The notes beneath the pieces are model-generated. The model worked only from the letters and a program-made list of their open reading frames with translations. It was not told the origin of the DNA and made no database searches. From contig NC_080561.1 in NCBI RefSeq assembly GCF_030253575.1, positions 8,280,501 through 8,344,500 on the forward strand: DNA of 64,000 nt, in the 5' to 3' direction. This document shows, in pieces, positions 35,725 to 51,986 of this stretch; the first letter of the stretch is position 1, and each line of letters starts with the position of its first letter. This DNA comes from Rhododendron vialii (Eukaryota; Streptophyta; Magnoliopsida; Ericales; Ericaceae). A program made the translations under genes and the position numbers.

Positions 35725-36549
35725 CTCCCAGCCCTCATCTATGAGGGGGAAGAACTGTTTGAGAAAAGGGTTTGGTTATGGAGTCATTTGGGATATCGAA
35801 GAGGAAGGAGGAGACACCAGAATGCAGTATATTTTGGGATGGCCAATATTATCGCCATGTTTCAGAAATTCTGGGTTGTTTTGGTGCTCTATTTTTGGAA
35901 CTTGGCAACAGAAATAACAGGGACCATTGGTTTGCAATAGCATTCTTTTGAAATGGTCAAACAGTGGCTGCCCTGTTTGTTTAAACATTTTAAGAAAAAA
36001 ACTGTTTCCAGATGATTGATTTACGCGAAATGCGTTTTCGGCTTTTTGAAGATGAAAAATGATTTCTGGTTTTGGCACACTACTAAAACAACCACCGCCC
36101 TGCCACCACAAACTCAGCAGGTGCGGTGACCAGGAACATCACTTTCAGGGTTGCAAGAAAGACAACTTTTACGACTTAACGTCTCGTCGCATTGTTATCA
36201 GAAATGATAATTGAATACTACAAATTTCTGTCAAACAGAGTGTTAATGTTATGAGCAAACAAGAAAAGAGAGAAACCGAAAGGAAACGTGAGGTAAAGCA
36301 ACCGTACAAGGAAAGGTATCCGGTAACAAGGATAATTAACTTGCGCCAACAGCACTGTCTAGGTATTTGAGTAAGAACAAATACAGGAATTGAACAGAAA
36401 CTCGTGAAGAGAAGCAATCCAGTGTTCCTTCCATACCCAAACCCCAATGTGGATGCTCATTTTGTAGTTAAGAACTGCATTATCGGCCCCACGCATTGTT
36501 CCCGGATTAAGAAGATATTGCATTCGTAATCATCCACGAGTTACAAAGC
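35725..36549. other. Upstream region of the CrRLK1L gene / 3' flank of RPT4
   Basis: About 820 bp without a recognisable gene. It must contain the promoter of the receptor kinase and the 3' UTR of the proteasome gene. Open stretches at 35776-36111 and 36169-36447 are unsupported. Confidence 0.6.
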
Positions 36550-41019
<4,470 letters not shown>

Positions 41020-41057
41020 CGGCGACGCAATGAGCCGGTGGAGAGTGATTTGGTCTG

Positions 41058-41089
<32 letters not shown>

Positions 41090-42941
41090 GTCTCAACTTG
41101 TCTTTCAAGCAAGGGACAACAGCAATAGAGCTCTGGTTTTTATTTGTAAATTATTACACATTGGTACTTAAAGTTGTGATTTATTACATTGGGCTTTCGT
41201 GGTTTTTATTTGCTCACTTTGACTATCGATTATTTTTGCTACCCGTACAGATTTTTGTGCACAGATTGTGCACAGATTTCGTTGTGGAGCCCACCACGGG
41301 TCCCACACAAATCATCCAAGCCGTTCATTAAATGTAAAACATTTTTTTAAGGGTCCCCGTACAAAATAAACTCAATCCAATACCTATAGGTGCTTCATCC
41401 AACCATCTAACTTTTCATTCAGATTTTCGGATAATGAAAAGTTATACGATTGGATCGAGCATCTATAGGTATCGGATTGAGATTATTTTTTACGGGGACC
41501 CTTGAAAAAATATTTTACATTTAATGAACGGCTCGGATGATTTGTGTGAGACCCGTGGTGGGCCCCACAACAAAATCTGTGCACAATCTGTGCACAGATT
41601 GTATGTGTGTGTAGCATTTCTGTATTTAACTCTTCCCAATTTGGCTGTTCATCCATATTTATGCTAGATATTCACTTTTACATCTATATTCTTACATCCT
41701 ATCTCATATGTAATGATTTTTTTTTTTTGCAAGTATCTCATAGGTAATGGTGGGTCCACATCATTGTTTAAATGATTCTATGCGACAAAAAATATATATT
41801 ATTAGTTGGTGGATTTACTCCTCGCACAATTGACCAGAATTTGATTCTTAGCGCTAGGCCGCAAGAAAGTAATTTCATGTGAATTTCTTAGTCTCAGCGT
41901 AGATGGCCTACCTTTGATCAAACTAGAGAGGGAATTAGTTGAAGTGTACATAAACTTACTCATCCGAGCATCGAAAAAAAAGAAGAAAAAGTGTACCTAT
42001 CATTTGTCAGACCCAAATGGAACTCATCCCAATCAAAAGTAGTTTTTCAAATGGGAAAATGGAATTATTGTGGAAGCAGGGAGTGTGTCAATATGCTTAT
42101 TAAGGATGGAAAAATAAGAGAGAAGTCGTAGGGAGAATGTTATATTTTTCTTCGTTTGATTATATGAAAGAGAAACAAATGTTGAAGGAAATCAAGCAAG
42201 GAGGAAGAGAAAAAATGATTACTCTCTTCCATTCCCCAAGTTCCAAAAAAATCATTAATTTCGCACGCAATTATCGTCAAACGAGGCAATTATCGTCGTC
42301 AAACGAGGCACTGACGGCGCCAATTTCACGAACTTTCTTGAACACTTCATTCATCCAGGTCTGGCTGAAAAAGATGAACTGCAAAATGACCATAGTTGCA
42401 AACTTTCTTTCTGCCACAAGAATGTAAACTTCACAGGTAAAACCCACCGATTTGGAGGATTTGATGAATCTACTATTGCAGAAGATAATCCTCCATGTCT
42501 CTAGCCATGTCTACATCAAAGGCATACTTTCGACAAAATATGATTCACACCAGAACCATCATATACAAAACTCATGAATAACGCGACAGTACTATATTTA
42601 AATCATATAAAATGCAGAATCGAATCAATTTTTACATGGACTCTATGACCATTACTTTCGATCAAAATTTCATCAAAGCAACTAGGGGACAAGCTCCTAT
42701 AACTACTGTCCTGCTCCATAATCCACCAGACCTCACTCTATACACTGCCACGCCGTCCTCCATTTGATCCAACAGCCCACATCATGTCTTGACATTCACT
42801 TTGGACAGTTAAACTTATTGTTAGTCCATCTACTATCAGTATCTGGTTTCCAAAGACCAGAGTGATTCTAAAATGTTAAGCCTAAAGCCATTTAGAAGTT
42901 GAACAATTCTATCTAAACTGCTTCAATGAAAATGCAAACTT
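41020..42941. other. Region between RPT4 5' end and the IMPL2-like 3' end
   Basis: It contains the RPT4 leader with a CT microsatellite (41065-41090) and the family A foldback MITE (41238-41615). The rest (41620-42940) is AT-rich with an unsupported open stretch at 42137-42427. It should hold the RPT4 promoter and the 3' UTR of the next gene. Confidence 0.6.
41238..41615. mobile_element. Foldback MITE, family A copy 2
   Basis: Near-perfect palindrome with gctac...gtagc ends, nested 'gtgcacagattgtgcacaga' repeats and the same internal blocks ('gccgttcatta', 'acctataggtgctt', 'aacttttcattc') as copy 1 at 26305-26659. Its position 220 bp upstream of the RPT4 ATG places it in or next to that promoter. 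Confidence 0.85.
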
Positions 42942-45900
42942 CTATGTCCACTGTAATGAATCCACAGCTTGTTGGTGAAGCTCTTTATCTCCAGCTGCCA
43001 ATACAGTAAAACCTTCGGCTGAAACAAGAAACACAGGTAAGGCACGGCTTAAAGCTGTATTGTTATCAACATGGTTTTACCAGAATGTCACCAGACACAC
43101 AACTCAAACAAGATAGAGAGTTAAAAATAATCATACGTGTTGGACATGAATGTGAAGTAGGATCCCATTGAAGTTGATGTCCTTTCCAATCAGCGATAAC
43201 TCCACCGGCACCTTCTACCACCGGTATCAATGCAAGAAAATCAAACGGCTGAAGGAAAAAGCGCTACCTCATTAATTCATAAGTCAAAAGCTCATACAGC
43301 ACATAACTGAATGTTTTACGGGAAAATATAAAGCACCTAGTATAAAGATGTAGAAGTAAGGTTTTCAAGTCAGCATCACAAAAGCTCCACCATTAAGGTA
43401 CTGTCAAGATGCAACACAGAATTTCCATCTCTCTAAATGGTTCCCTCTGGAAATAAAATGATTCGCTTATTCCTTCGCGCAAGCGCTTGGTTGGACCCTC
43501 AATTTGTCCGATAAACTAAGCGGGGCTCCCCATGGTTTAGAAAAAGGGATGCATCTTTCCTATTCTTCTGGGGGTTAATTTCATTCATTATGAACTCAAA
43601 AGTGTAAGGCTGATTAGTGAGGTCTTAAAAACTTAAAACCATGAATGATCGACCATTCCATTTGTGCTTTCAGCAAGGAGGTGACTCAAATCTATGCTTT
43701 CTATGTTTCAATCAGATACCAATTGCTTGGATGCACTAGTAGATTCGATGGCAGTACGCCAGGGAAAGGGCCAAGCTGTACAAGAATACCCCCATTAAAG
43801 TATCAAACAAAGGGTTCCACAAGCAAGCTCTTTGGAGGCAAGATAGATATAGAATAAAATGAAGAAAGCCAAATATAAGCCTGTATTTCAAAGCGGATCA
43901 GTCAGTCACGAGCCTAATTAACCTAATGAAAAAGAATAAATTGTTGGATCCCATTTTAGTAGTTTTGCCCGAGCTTGCCCCCTTTGGGCGTTCATAACTA
44001 GTTTCTGGGATGGGAAGACGGGACAGAAAGACGTGGAACTCCTCAATTCCTCAACTTCTGAGCAGTGTATACCAAAGATAAAATTGTTGTTAGACAAACC
44101 CTGAATGTTCTATGAGTCCTCGGCAATGAATACTAATGGTGCCCCTTTTACTCTTGGTAGCAGCTAGCAACAGGTGTAAAGACTCCACTGTGTAAGAGGT
44201 TGAGTAGTCCACAGTTTGGAGTGCTACGTCTGGATGAGGACTTGCAGTCCATCATCTTCAGTGCTACTGTGTCCAAGCAAAATATTGTATTATTAGGAAG
44301 GCATTTCATGCAAGGTATCCAACAGTTATCAGTTACCCATTATTTTGTAAGAAAGCCCATTTACTATATAATCTTCGGGGAATGGTTTTTACAACTAGGG
44401 GCCCTTTGTATGTTCTAGGTTCATATAAATCCATTTGTGTAGAATATCTGCACACATAAGTCCTCATAGAAATTCAAACTAGAGAATTCCCCCTAATAAA
44501 TTTATTTTCCTCTAGCAAATCCTGCCATAATATTTTTCCTGAAATACTCCATATGGAGCAGGGTTTCCCACAGTACCCACAGTTGACTGTGACCAGCAGT
44601 AAATCTCATACAAAGAAGAAACAAGAGTAAGCTCACCTCCAGGCCAAAATCCATCACGATATCCACACAACCCAAGGCAAGAAGCGCATAAGCGTAGCAG
44701 TCGCAACCGTATAGCTGCGCTTTCACCTGCAACCATGAAATACAGGGGGAAAAGATTAGCAACAAATAGACCAAAAGTTGTTTTTACGTCAAAATAGGAT
44801 TCCCATGTATCAACCTAGGGCGCAGTCTCAACAAATAATCACATCTGAACACAAAAAACTACCACTTCTCATAGAGAAACTGTCATATGCAACAACAACA
44901 AATGAAAATATAAATGAAGTACAGTCTAGGATGCAAAACTTCATTACCATACCGGATACAGTAAGGAATAGCTATTAACTTATTGAATTTGAATACGTGA
45001 GAAACATGTATGATCTTTGTTTTGATTGTACACACCCTCTCTTCCTAAGGAAATAATTGGTTCACAACTCAAAAGTTAATATCTTGAAGTAACCTAGCAT
45101 GTTAAATGTTGCAAACGCACCCATAATACCTTCCATAAGAATCTTTTTAACTCCCTACTAGAAAATAGATTTGAGGACAAAACCCAACAAAACATAGATC
45201 TAACAAATCAAGAGTGGCAGGACAATCTATAGAATCAATAAAAGGAAGGGGGGGGGGGGGGGGGGGGAATCTTGAAAGATTGGCACGGACCCGGACCCCG
45301 GTTCATTTTGGCATGGATATTATAGTACTTTGACAAAACATACCACAAAACATAAATTTAGCCAAGAGATTATTGAAGGCTTGAAGCACCTATTATAGCA
45401 TTCACATTATCTTGCAATGTAAAAAAAAAAACTAGAAATGGTCAAACCTTAAAGCCAACTCTTGCAAATGCAACTTCAGCATCTTCGCTGAAATGGTGTG
45501 GGCTTGTCGTATACCTAAAACCAGAAAAGAACAAAGATAAGGAGACAAAATATAGACCTACTACTAGTAAGAACTAAATAGACACTCGTGAAAATAGAAA
45601 AAAACAAAGGGCAAACTTGTAACATAGATAAAAGGTTTTGCTTCTAGCACCTAACTTTTTTCCTTTTGTTTGTTTATTTGGTCCAAAACAATCAACATAT
45701 ATACAACACATACAAATATGCTTGTGAAAGCTTTGAACAGCTGCGTGTGGAGACTTCTTGACCGTTCATCACGGTTCTTTTTCCACTAATCCCAATCCAT
45801 CTTTCTCTTAAAATAGGTTGATCAACTATTCCCAAAACCTGGAAACAACAAAGAATAAGCATAATAATAAAACTTTACGTCAAAATTGAGCCAGCATCCA

Positions 45901-47931
45901 CCTAGACTGAGTCCGCAATTTCCATTGAGAATCAGAACCAACTAATGTACTTTGTTTTCAGTAAGAAAATGAATGCTGCTCTCTTTATTCTCCCCAGGAG
46001 AGCCCAACGGAATTGGCAGTTACGAAATTGCTTGTGAATGTACATAAACCGGATGCATTAGTGCCAAATTTATTGCAAAAAGACACAATTAAAAGGATCT
46101 CATCCAACTTGTTTGAACCTGACAAAACTGACTCAATCTAAACAGTTCAATTGATAAATTGTACGCATTTGAATATTGAAATCGCATCTTATGCGCCAAT
46201 AAAGCAAATTATTCCCCTATTTCCTGCTGAGAATAAGGAGAAGTTAATCTATGCTCGTAGAGCAATACCTCAACACCCCTCTTTCACATGGAACCCAAAC
46301 CTAAATGCAATTGCTCACATAATTGCAGGGGGGCAGTGGAGGAGCATAGCTACCACATACTTTTCAATCAAATGGTGCGTAAGTCTTACCGGTTTTCCTT
46401 TGTGAAGCAAAGCGATGAGAGTGCCAAACAAAGGTTTTCCTGGAACACAACATGAGCAAAAACCACACAAATTAGATATTTCAGAGTTCGAACCAAGAAA
46501 TATATACAAGTGCAGAAGAAATAAGATGAGGAAATACCCGTAATAAAACTTTCTGTTCCATCAATAGGATCTAAAACCCAAACATAGTCGGCAAATTCTT
46601 CTTTACACCTCCAACCACCCTCCTCTCCGAGACTGCAATTTCCATTATGTTTATTTTCAGCAAGAGGAAAAAAATAAGGTTTTTTGATACCTTCCCCATG
46701 GAAGACTACGAAAAAAGGATTTGCACCCTAAAAGAATAAATGGAACAACTAGCCCCTAAATGAATTCATAGCAATGTGGCCCCTTTGACAGGCATGGTCT
46801 CACAATTGCACGTTATGCGGCGGCTCCAGCGACTACGACATTTGTCTAAGGGTGCACATTGCATAATATTATGAAAACTTTCCAACATTTCTCATTAGGG
46901 GACAAATTGTCCTTTAATATAATTCTCATGGCAGCTAAAATACCAAAAACAGTAGAATTACACAGCCTTAGAGTGAAAACAAGCCATGTCATTCATCTCA
47001 GCTACATTGCATGGGAAGGAAAGCACTCTTGTATAACCGAAACCATTGCTTCCTCCGTCTCTCGATCAGCAATCGTAACAGCAGCTAAACCAAAATGAAG
47101 ATGAAATCAATTCAGAAGCATTTTTCACTAAATATTAGTAAGACAAGTAAAGATACATCGACCAGGGCAGACCGACTTGGACACAAGTGGAGTCATCATA
47201 TAAACTGCACTAGCTTTGTTTTACTATTTTGACTCTACTAAAACACAAACTGCAGCAAGTCACAGTAGATTGAGTATCTCCACTAACTAAGATTGTGAAG
47301 AAACCGCATATATATTGATACGCACATTTTTCAATACAACCAGTGCTACAATTCCTAGTCTTCAAAATATGAAAAAGTTCCATGTTCAATCGTTAGATCA
47401 AAAATAAAAATCTGCAACATGTATATATATAAATTTTTTGTAATGCAAGGTATCCCACACCAACATATGTGCATCTCAGACTAATCCCGGCAACCCCTCT
47501 CACAGCCGTTTGAAATAGTTGGGTCTTAGGTGACGTGGCTAAGAAAAGTTGCACTTGCGACCTAGCGAAACCCTAGGTTTTAATAATACTTTGGAATTAG
47601 CATTTAGATTTATTATTTTCCTTAATTATCAAATAGGAAACAAACCACATTGTTCTAGGTTGTTTTTGCCTCTCCACCATCCAAAAACCATGGCTCTGTC
47701 CCCTATATCTAAAACAAAAATAACAAAACAAAAATTCCTCTGAAAAATCTGAAACTTACTCGAGTCCTCCTTATCGATAATGTCGAAGGGTTTTCGGAAG
47801 TACTTGCGAATTGCTACCCCGGCTGCATCGGCGGCCTTGTTGGCAACTGCAGCGAAACGATCTAACTCGGATTGATCGGGGAATGAGCTAATGGCTTCAA
47901 TTTGATTCGAAGGGCTTGAGTTCAAAGCCAT
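42942..47931 (-). CDS. HISN7: Histidinol-phosphate phosphatase, IMPL2/HISN7 type
   Basis: Nine exons (minus): 47931-47760, 47084-47006, 46632-46538, 46439-46390, 45838-45714, 45514-45448, 44726-44637, 43248-43137, 43018-42942. Phases agree and give 288 aa. Inositol-monophosphatase fold motifs: 'VTIADRETE', 'GEEGGW', metal-binding 'WVLDPIDGTESF' (about residue 107), and 'YGCDCYAYALLALGCVDIV'. The sequence follows Arabidopsis IMPL2/HISN7, which removes phosphate from histidinol-phosphate in plastid histidine synthesis. The third metal motif reads 'PFDFLALIPVVEGAGG'. Arabidopsis IMPL2 is about 346 aa with a transit peptide; here an in-frame stop lies just upstream of the ATG and no transit peptide is seen, so an upstream alternative first exon may exist. 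A 20-G run sits in intron 6. Confidence 0.93.
45248..45267 (+). repeat. Run of 20 G in an intron of the IMPL2-like gene
   Basis: A 20-base G homopolymer lies in the 720-bp intron between exons 6 and 7. It is rare in plant DNA, could fold as a G-quadruplex, and is a likely place for sequencing-length error. Confidence 0.95.
47437..47585 (-). mobile_element. Au-like SINE fragment in intron 1 of the IMPL2-like gene (reverse)
   Basis: On the minus strand 'ccgggattagtctgagatgc' followed by a 'ggtgtgggatacc' end matches the Au SINE 3' end. An upstream 'aggtcgcaagtgcaac' resembles a decayed box B. No intact target duplication seen. Confidence 0.5.
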
Positions 47932-48960
47932 TGCAGATTTCCTTCTACTTTCTTACACTCTATCTGGTTTACTCCACACTGTACACAGAGCGACATGCCT
48001 TTAAAGAGAGAGAATAATTATAAAAATTGGTTACGGGTAACTTGGGAAACATTCAAAACCATCCAAACAAGTACTTAAGAGATTCAAACATCAAAACAAC
48101 TACCTAAACTTTTCTGAGCAACTTTTATGATGAATAGTTAAAAATTTCCTCAAAGAAGAATTCACAATAAAACCATCTTTCTCGTCACAGCGCCGAGTTT
48201 GGACTAAATTAATTTCTCGTAGATACTGTGGTTATAGAAGTTCAGTGGTTTTTTATTTAACTTTTGGTTGGTCAAATCCCTGAAAGCGAAAGTGAGCCCA
48301 CACCCCCGGCAGGGACAAAGAAACGGAGGAGAATTCTCCTTCTTAGCACTCTCCCAGCAAGTCAAAAGGATGAGGTTGTCTCAAGGGGATCATCTGGTCC
48401 TTGCCTTCGATAAAAGGTTTCAAAAAAGTCGGAACAACGGTAGGCAAAACCTAGCTGTTCTTGGCGACACGGCCCACCGCAGGTGTAGTACTCGACTTGA
48501 TTACGGAGTAGGAGAGGATGATCAGGATGACAGGGGCTGTGCTCGACAACGATAAGCAAATCGGCACATCAGCCGTGGAGTAAGCCCTAGGATTCGAAGC
48601 ATATACATTCACCGCGCTCTCATCAATGGGAAACCCACAGCAAGTGCAAGGATAGACAAATTTTCGGTTTCGGTTTCGCCCAAACTCAGCCTTAATACTA
48701 GTTAAGAGCAATGACAAGTAACGCATACAAGCATAGTAAAGGGAGGAAAACAATGCACAGAGAAAGAGAGGGATTACCTAGCCGACGAGGGGAGAGAGAG
48801 AGAGAGCATCGTCGTTTTCGGCTACGTATGGGAGAGAGAGAGAGAGAGAAGGGTTGCTTTTTTCTGTGTTTCTTTCCTTCTTTCCGAGTCGTTCCCTTGT
48901 TCTGTTGTAGGTTTGGAAAACAATTCTGCTATGAGTAGAGACACTGGCAGGGATTCTGGT
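47932..48960 (-). other. Possible transcribed leader region upstream of the IMPL2-like gene
   Basis: On the minus strand a CT-repeat tract (48780-48855) like other gene leaders here is followed by a good donor (GGCTAG|GTAATCC near 48768) and then an open stretch (48753-48451, 100 codons). A second frame continues to 48362. I recognise no protein family. It could be a leader exon of the phosphatase gene, a noncoding RNA, or a broken small gene. No other gene seen. Confidence 0.3.
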
Positions 48961-49020
48961 AGAGACAAATCTAATTAATTACACTTTATACCTTTAACTT
49001 TAAACTATTATGGTTTAGTT

Positions 49021-49254
49021 CTAATTCTGGAATGGTTTTGCTCTGTGATACTGGAGTTTTGCTTCTGCTAGCTGATTTTCTAATTCTTTAAGTTTATCCT
49101 GTTCTTTTCTTATAAATCTGGTAAGAGTGGTGCTATATCTAGGTCTGTGAATATATATGGGTGTCTTTAAAAGTGTACCTATTAAGAAATTCTGGAAATA
49201 TATTTCTTCTCTTAATCTATGAATATGAATTAAAATAAGTTCTTTCTTGTTCAT
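49021..49254 (-). CDS. Small leader ORF of the pararetrovirus
   Basis: 77 codons, about 570-590 nt downstream of the predicted transcription start and upstream (in the circular genome) of the primer site. The C-terminal half is a charged helix ('FIRKEQDKLKELENQLAEAK') likely to form a coiled coil. Caulimovirid leaders often carry short ORFs involved in ribosome shunting, but this one is longer than usual and may encode a real protein. It is the last viral feature before host DNA. Confidence 0.45.
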   Translation of the reverse strand: MNKKELILIHIHRLREEIYFQNFLIGTLLKTPIYIHRPRYSTTLTRFIRKEQDKLKELENQLAEAKLQYHRAKPFQN

Positions 49255-50204
49255 GTATGTAAAGGTTTGTGATCAAATATTTGTAAATCCTACTCGGTAC
49301 TTACCACCATATGATCCAGATGAACTGTTTAAAATAACTTGAATACTGTTAAAATTATATATCATATTACCCATTGATTAATCTTTCTTTTCATTATCAT
49401 TTTTTCCTTATGTGTCAAAAATTTTGTTTAGAGAAATTTCTTATTTTCCTTCTTAACCTACCTCCGAATACTACTCCCTCAACGCCTCCCTGGGCTAAAC
49501 GGGTACAAGACTCAAGAAGGCTTTACGGTTTAAAGGCCTGAAGTCATTACTCCTTAAAAATTTTAAATTTTAAGGTATCATGATAAGAAAACTGGATTAA
49601 AAATCTTTGGGTAATACAAGCATATAATTTATACAGTATACATGTTGTTTATAATCATAGGGGTGTTCCCTTTCGGGAGTCCCTAGAGAACAATAGAGAA
49701 CTGAAAACTTACAATATTACTGCAAACTGCTGATTACAAAGGCTCAATTGCTGAGAATTGACTCGACCTAATTGCAACAAATGCTTACAGATAGCAAGTG
49801 TTCAAGTACTAGGAGAGTCGTGTTTACAAATGAAAGACTCGACTCTATTTATAGACCATCCTAGAGTTACATGACTGGCAACCTAATAAGAAAAGTGATC
49901 CGGTTTTTCAAAGAGAATAGTAGATGCCGCGTGATCGCTGGCCCGCATCGACACATCTTTCAACTTTCTTTTTGAAAAAGAAGACCGTCCTTCTATTATT
50001 ACAAAGACTAGTGACCAAAAGTAGCTGAACTGTTTATGTCTGGCTTGGTGAAAAGTAGTTGAAACAGTAAAAGCTGTCTGGCTGGTGGAGTGTGGTTGGA
50101 ATAGTGAAAGTAATTTTTGCTTTCGGCAAATACTTCCAATTTACATAAAGTATCGTCCCATGTGATGACAGGGTTGCTGTCTATCATGGTGGATACCTAT
50201 CTTC
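49255..50204 (-). promoter_or_regulatory. Pararetrovirus intergenic region with TATA promoter
   Basis: The minus strand has TATAAATA at 49853-49846 in the context 'ggtctataaatagagtcgag', as in other caulimovirid pregenomic RNA promoters. Transcription should start near 49820. Upstream lies about 350 nt of purine/pyrimidine-rich sequence after the stop of the viroplasmin ORF (50205). 'gactcgac' recurs around the start site. No poly(A) hexamer (AATAAA) was found just downstream of the start. Confidence 0.7.
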
Positions 50205-51986
50205 TTATCCTTCCATAGTATTGTTGAGATTATGGATGGCTTCATCATCGAAATCATAATCTTCTTCTTCTTCATTATTAGATGGAATAGATGGATCTTC
50301 ATTTGTTGTCATGGCTCTTTGCTGGTCTTTCTGCTCCAAGTAATACCTGACTAATTTATCATGTCCTGTTTCAAAATGAAATTTTAATTCTGGAATGTGA
50401 TCGTTGGACCTAATTTTTTGAAATAGGTCTTCACATATTAATGGTGCCTTTCCGTAGTCATATAGACTGTCATAATGGAATCCTTCTGCTATGGAGAAGG
50501 CAATAGCATGTCTGATCTGTTTTCTTATTGAATTTGCCTCGCAAATCCATGGGGCATCATTTTCGCAATGATAAATGCGTCTGAGGATTGTATTGGCTGG
50601 ATTGGTGTTGATATGGATGTTGTGGTAGGCTGGAATGAGTTGTCCTGTAGACGTCCATTCTGGAAGTTTTGATTCCACTACCGCTTCTACTGCTGTACCC
50701 TGTTCTGCCATGGAATTAAGAACACAAGCTGCAATCTTTCTTCCAAATCTGTTAGTATCTTCTGGGTCATGGAATATAATTTGTTGAATATATCCAAAAT
50801 CCAAAAGAGTTGCTTCTGTAATTTCTACCATTTTATCCTTGAATTTAAGATAAAAGGGTTTGAAATTCTTCATGTCTATGTTGGCCATGGGAATGCTGTA
50901 AATGAGTTGACAAGTACAGGTCATCCTTTCCAATGGTATTTGAATGCAAGTTGGTTTGATCTCTGGGCATGGAACAACATCTTTTTCTTGTAAATAAAGG
51001 GTTTTCCAGGAAATCGTGAGACCCGGAATACATCCTTCATTCTGGTTGATCTTGATTAGCTCTGAGAATAGGAATTCTTGGAAATGAGCTCTTTCTTGTC
51101 TGGCTAAATGCTGAATATGGTTGATAACATCTGGAGGGAATTTTGAAAGAAAAGTAAATGCTTTTGGTTGTAAAAGCTCAATTGGATCATGTTCCTTACT
51201 CCACTCACTCTTTTCTTCATCTTCCAGTGGGGAAGACTGCTTTCTCACTTTTACCAGTGGGGTAAAAGGGCTTCTAGTCTTCTTGAGCTCCTTCTCTGAT
51301 TCTAACAACTTCTTTTTGAGAGTTGCTATTTCTTCTTCAAGCCTTCTCTGGTTATTGATCAACTGTTGATTGGTTTGCTCAAAATCTTGGTTTTTCTTAT
51401 TTAAAAGTCTAAAATTTCTAGTCATTGTTTCGCAATGACTGCAAAATCTTATTTGCTGAGCAAATGGCTGGTTAGAAGGTGGTTGGTTGAAGACCTGGTT
51501 ATTTTCAAAACCTGCAATCTCAAGGGCTGCTTGAGTATTTATCCTTCTGGAAGATTCTGAAATATAAAAATTATTTCCAATGGTGCGATTTGCCCATTGA
51601 TTTGCTTCAGAGAAAGTATGAAAACCTTTCCATGTTGAGGAAGGGATTCCGTCAATCTGTTTTAAAACTTCTGGCCAATAGGAATAAATTCCTGGAACAC
51701 GGCCTATAGCTACACAATAAAATGAAAATCTTTTTGTTGGGTTTGACCCATTTTGTTGATTAAAGAAAATGTTTAAAGCGTTTAGACAACCTAAAAATCT
51801 AGGAACATCTTTGTGAGAGTCCCAGAGATTATCTAAAAGACACTTCTGTTCCTCACTGATATTGTGGATGAGGTACCTGAATTTAGATCTGGATTGTTCA
51901 GAGAAAACTCTGAGAGTTACATTCCCAAAAGTTAAAAACTTCTGATCTATTCTGGTTGAACTGGTTATACTGCTGGAAGATGCCAT
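50205..51986 (-). CDS. Viroplasmin/transactivator-type protein of the pararetrovirus
   Basis: 593 aa, uninterrupted. Residues about 87-138 contain the caulimovirus viroplasmin (P6-like, RNase H1 N-terminal fold) signature 'YCVAIGRVPGIYSYWPEV' followed by 'STWKGFHTFSEANQWA'. A Cys pair (FCSHC, about 181) and a coiled coil (about 197-238) follow, and the C-terminus is very acidic. In caulimoviruses this protein forms inclusion bodies and allows polycistronic translation. The ORF overlaps the end of the polyprotein ORF by 89 nt in another frame. It is longer than the CaMV protein (about 520 aa). Function is inferred from the domain. Confidence 0.8.
   Translation of the reverse strand: MASSSSITSSTRIDQKFLTFGNVTLRVFSEQSRSKFRYLIHNISEEQKCLLDNLWDSHKDVPRFLGCLNALNIFFNQQNGSNPTKRFSFYCVAIGRVPGIYSYWPEVLKQIDGIPSSTWKGFHTFSEANQWANRTIGNNFYISESSRRINTQAALEIAGFENNQVFNQPPSNQPFAQQIRFCSHCETMTRNFRLLNKKNQDFEQTNQQLINNQRRLEEEIATLKKKLLESEKELKKTRSPFTPLVKVRKQSSPLEDEEKSEWSKEHDPIELLQPKAFTFLSKFPPDVINHIQHLARQERAHFQEFLFSELIKINQNEGCIPGLTISWKTLYLQEKDVVPCPEIKPTCIQIPLERMTCTCQLIYSIPMANIDMKNFKPFYLKFKDKMVEITEATLLDFGYIQQIIFHDPEDTNRFGRKIAACVLNSMAEQGTAVEAVVESKLPEWTSTGQLIPAYHNIHINTNPANTILRRIYHCENDAPWICEANSIRKQIRHAIAFSIAEGFHYDSLYDYGKAPLICEDLFQKIRSNDHIPELKFHFETGHDKLVRYYLEQKDQQRAMTTNEDPSIPSNNEEEEDYDFDDEAIHNLNNTMEG

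Noticed and set aside
42137-42427. 96-codon plus-strand frame upstream of RPT4
   Set aside because: No domain, no conservation cue, and the only frame in an AT-rich spacer.
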